Positions 19,235 through 21,520 of a DNA stretch of 21,520 nt are shown here, piece after piece (the first letter of the stretch is position 1; each line of letters opens with the position of its first letter). The translations under genes and the position numbers were made by a program. The stretch is taken from the NCBI GenBank assembly GCA_964537995.1, contig CAZICW010000023.1:1-21520 (forward strand), in the 5' to 3' direction. The notes below the pieces were generated by a model that made no database searches, was not told where the DNA came from, and saw only the letters and a program-made list of their open reading frames with translations. Origin of the DNA: JAFLUQ01 sp964537995. Its GTDB lineage: Bacteria > Bacillota > Clostridia > UMGS1883.

Positions 19235-20287
19235 TCATTCTCCTTTTGCTATCGTTTCAAGCACGGACTTGTTCACTCTTTTATAGCAGCCCTCACCCAT
19301 GCGGCGTACATACACAATATTTATATCGTCGCCGACGCGCTTTTTATCGTGCGACGCGGCCGTTATCAGGCTTTTGCGATGCTCGCAGTCCGTCGGAAGA
19401 GCGAATTTTTCGTTAAGACCTTTTATGATGTCAAGCGTACCCTTTTCCGTATAGCCCATTTTTTCGCTGTATTCCGTCATTATGCACATTCCCATCGCGA
19501 CAGCCGCGCCGTGGCTGTAGGTGCCGTAGCCGTAGTAATTTTCGATTGCGTGACCGATTGTATGTCCGAAATTCAGAAGCATACGTTCGCCCCTGTCATG
19601 CTCGTCATTCATGACGATTTCCGCCTTTATCGCGCAGCAGCGCGCGATTATATCGGCAATGTCGTAATTTCCGCAAAGAAGCTCTCTGCCCATTTTGGCG
19701 TCGCGTATTGCGGCATATTTTATTATCTCCGCCATTCCGCAGGAAATCTCGCGTGGAGGAAGAGTGCTGAGAGTGTTCATATCGATAAGTACGATCGAAG
19801 GCTGATAAAAGGTGCCGACAAGATTTTTCCCCGCGGCAAGATTCACCGCCGTCTTTCCTCCGACAGAGCTGTCCACCTGACTGAGAAGCGTCGTCGGAAT
19901 CTGGACGAGGGTTACTCCGCGCAGAAGCGTCGATGCCGCAAAGCCCGCAAGATCGCCGACCACGCCGCCGCCGAGAGCCACAACGCAGTCTCCGCGGGAA
20001 AAATCATTTTCGAGGATTTCGTTGCACACGCGCTCAAACACGCCGAGACTTTTGCTGCTTTCTCCCGCCTCGACGACAATTTTAAAGGGCTTTGCTCCGG
20101 CTGCTTTAAGCTGACTTTCGAGTTTGCCATAATACAGCGGCTCAACATTCGTGTCGGTTATTACGGCCGCCCTTTTGCCCCCGACGAAGCTTTTCAAAAA
20201 TTCCGCCGAGCTGTCAAGCAAGCCCTTTTCGATATATATTTTATACTCCCGCTTCGGGATATTTACTTCAAGCGTCCGCACTGTCAT
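19235..20287 (-). CDS. aroB: 3-dehydroquinate synthase
   Basis: A 350-residue NAD- and metal-dependent enzyme converting DAHP to 3-dehydroquinate, the second shikimate step. GGGVVGD (106-112) binds NAD. PTTLLSQVDSSVGGKTAVN (131-149) is the phosphate and substrate loop. Glu187, His246 and His259 are the likely metal ligands (EIIKYA, FGHTIGHAIE, SHG). It is first in the operon aroB-aroA-aroC-pheA. Its AAAAGGA site is close to the ATG, and a TTG one codon earlier is a less likely start. The first shikimate gene (DAHP synthase), aroD, aroE and aroK are not in this window. Confidence 0.96.
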   Translation of the reverse strand: MTVRTLEVNIPKREYKIYIEKGLLDSSAEFLKSFVGGKRAAVITDTNVEPLYYGKLESQLKAAGAKPFKIVVEAGESSKSLGVFERVCNEILENDFSRGDCVVALGGGVVGDLAGFAASTLLRGVTLVQIPTTLLSQVDSSVGGKTAVNLAAGKNLVGTFYQPSIVLIDMNTLSTLPPREISCGMAEIIKYAAIRDAKMGRELLCGNYDIADIIARCCAIKAEIVMNDEHDRGERMLLNFGHTIGHAIENYYGYGTYSHGAAVAMGMCIMTEYSEKMGYTEKGTLDIIKGLNEKFALPTDCEHRKSLITAASHDKKRVGDDINIVYVRRMGEGCYKRVNKSVLETIAKGE

Positions 20288-20310
20288 CAATCCTTTTACA
20301 TACTTTTCTT

Positions 20311-20339
20311 ATTTTACTATAAATCCGCATAAATGTCAA
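20311..20339 (-). promoter_or_regulatory. Promoter of the aro-pheA operon
   Basis: On the minus strand: TTGACA (20334-20339), a 17-base spacer and TAAAAT (20311-20316). The start near 20304 leaves a leader of only about 17 bases, so a T-box, riboswitch or attenuator is excluded for this promoter. Confidence 0.83.
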
Positions 20340-20410
20340 TAGCCGAAATTTACAAAAACTCTTTCCGCCTATTTGCGGATATAAAAAATTTAAATTTTTT
20401 ATTAAATGTC

Positions 20411-20439
20411 TTGCAAAACAAAAATGATTGGTGTATAAT
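20411..20439 (+). promoter_or_regulatory. Promoter of the PrsA-like lipoprotein gene
   Basis: TTGCAA (20411-20416), a 17-base spacer and TATAAT (20434-20439). It is divergent from the aro promoter, with about 70 bases between the two -35 elements. Confidence 0.78.
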
Positions 20440-20474
20440 ATTTTTATTCTCAAAAATATTTAGGAGGAAAACAA

Positions 20475-21520
20475 ATGAACGGAAAACTTATGTCGGCGGC
20501 AGCTCTGCTTGTAAGCTGTACGCTTGCCTTTACCGCTTGCGGCGGCAAAAAAACCGTTTCCGGCGGCGAAACAAATGCATACGACGAAAAGATTGCCGCC
20601 GTTGTAGATGATGAAAATGTAACTCTTGCGGACTTTAACTTTGCTTACTATTCCAACGCGGCTCAGTATCAGCAATATTATTCCACCTATATGGGAATTG
20701 ATGACTGGGAAAGTCAGGAGCTTGACGGCGTAACCTGCGGCGAATATGTCCGCCAAAGCGCGCTTACGGAAATGAAACAGCTCATCATGACCGAAAAAAA
20801 GGCGGCGGAGTATGACATAGTCGCCGACGACGACCGTGTCTCGGAGGTTAAGGCGCAAAAAGAAGATGTCATTGAAAACAACTTCGGCGGCGACGAGGGC
20901 TATCAGGAATATCTCGACGCTTATCATACCAGCGACGCGGCGATCGAGAAATACCTTCTTCGCGCTTCCCTGCTCAACGACCTTTTAACCGAGCTTTCAA
21001 AGGAGGGCGGCGAATGCTATGTTTCTCCCGATGAGATCGACTATAACGATGATACGTATCTTAAGGTAAAGCACGTGCTTATTTCCACCCAAGACGACGA
21101 TGTAACCGAAGAAGAGGCGCTCGCGACCGCAAACGAGGTTATAGCAAAGCTTAACGCGGGCGAGGATATGGATAAGCTCATCGAGGAATACGGCGAGGAT
21201 CCCGGCATGGAGGAGCAGGACTATTATGTGTTCACCGAGGGTGAAATGGTTGACGAGTTCTATGAAGCCTCCAAGGCTCTCGAAATAGGCTCATGGAGCC
21301 AAGAACCCGTCAAATCGAGCTACGGCTATCATATAATCGAGCGTTATGCCCTTGACGATTCCGATGACAAATATTCCGAGCTTAAGACCTCAATGGAGCA
21401 GCAGAAGTTCATGGAGCTGCTTAACACATGGACGGAGAATGTTGACGAAACGGTTTTCGACGATGTGATTGACGAGGCGCTTGCGGAGCAAAAGGCGGCT
21501 GACGAGGCCGACGAGGAAGA
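20475..21520 (+). CDS. PrsA-like peptidyl-prolyl isomerase lipoprotein (3' end missing)
   Basis: An open frame of 348 codons from ATG 20475 (TAGGAGGAAAAC upstream) still open at the window end, so the protein is partial. The signal ends in a lipobox-like FTAC with Cys22 and a GGK-rich linker. Residues 38-190 resemble the helical chaperone arm of PrsA/SurA, including DENVTLADFNFAYY. The parvulin domain spans about 197-291, with KVKHVLIST, KLNAGEDMDKLIEEYGEDPGM, a FTEGEMVDEFYEASKAL helix and SSYGYHIIERY. Such lipoproteins fold exported proteins outside the membrane. The known C-terminal part is very acidic (DEADEE at the edge), which is more than usual. No neighbour explains its clients; the SLH protein would be one plausible example. 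Confidence 0.9.
   Translation, partial: MNGKLMSAAALLVSCTLAFTACGGKKTVSGGETNAYDEKIAAVVDDENVTLADFNFAYYSNAAQYQQYYSTYMGIDDWESQELDGVTCGEYVRQSALTEMKQLIMTEKKAAEYDIVADDDRVSEVKAQKEDVIENNFGGDEGYQEYLDAYHTSDAAIEKYLLRASLLNDLLTELSKEGGECYVSPDEIDYNDDTYLKVKHVLISTQDDDVTEEEALATANEVIAKLNAGEDMDKLIEEYGEDPGMEEQDYYVFTEGEMVDEFYEASKALEIGSWSQEPVKSSYGYHIIERYALDDSDDKYSELKTSMEQQKFMELLNTWTENVDETVFDDVIDEALAEQKAADEADEE

Noticed and set aside
19349..20332. 327-codon plus-strand open frame
   Set aside because: Antisense to aroB, no ribosome binding site, and its end covers the aro promoter.
1..21520. CRISPR array or defence island
   Set aside because: No regularly spaced repeats, no cas genes and no recognisable toxin-antitoxin, restriction or abortive-infection genes were seen.

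Overview
The window looks like a chromosomal segment of a low-to-mid GC Firmicute, most likely a member of the Clostridia. Supporting signs are strong AAGGAGG-type ribosome binding sites, textbook sigma-A promoters with 17-base spacers, AT-rich intergenic DNA, a MecA-like adaptor, an SLH-domain surface protein, a PrsA-like foldase and a small protein of a type I associate with clostridia. Species cannot be named from sequence alone. It reads mostly as ordinary core and housekeeping DNA, with small regulatory and RNA-level oddities rather than a clear new defence or mobile system.

Layout. 1-1310: a solitary small serine recombinase (minus), then a gene-poor stretch with a perfect promoter, a decayed 5' half of a tRNA-Pro, a hairpin and an intact tRNA-Pro(UGG). 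1315-3105: a MecA-like adaptor and a NahK-like sugar kinase, each on the minus strand with its own promoter. 3190-5470: tRNA-Gly(GCC), then an AzgA-type purine permease and a phosphoribosyltransferase, forming a purine uptake and salvage operon. 5640-6970: a solitary branched-chain-amino-acid-type binding lipoprotein. 6993-9273 (minus): a CadC/SmtB-type regulator and a Zn/Cd/Pb P-type ATPase overlapping by 4 bases, with a palindromic operator at the transcription start. 9315-11860: a sulfur block of cysK, an Rrf2/IscR-like regulator and a MetQ lipoprotein. 11943-13899 (minus): an SLH protein with five tandem beta-rich repeats. 13900-14560: a structured non-coding stretch, a possible 8-codon leader ORF and a 61-residue protein. 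14602-20339 (minus): aroB-aroA-aroC-pheA, then a BMP-family lipoprotein. 20411-21520: a PrsA/parvulin-like lipoprotein that runs off the window end.

How the genes work together. AroB, AroA and AroC carry out the second, sixth and seventh steps of the shikimate pathway. The bifunctional PheA takes the resulting chorismate to phenylpyruvate, so the operon is geared to phenylalanine. CysK makes cysteine, the Rrf2 protein has the cysteines to sense Fe-S or sulfur status, and MetQ would capture methionine. The permease imports a nucleobase that the phosphoribosyltransferase would trap as a nucleotide. Three substrate-binding lipoproteins (5723, 10933, 14602) have no permease or ATPase gene beside them here.

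The observations most worth a second look are the tRNA-Pro relic in a 175-base leader, the structured 13900-14161 region with the following leader ORF, the overlapping inverted repeats at the cysK transcription start, the SLH repeat protein, and the BMP lipoprotein behind the aromatic operon.
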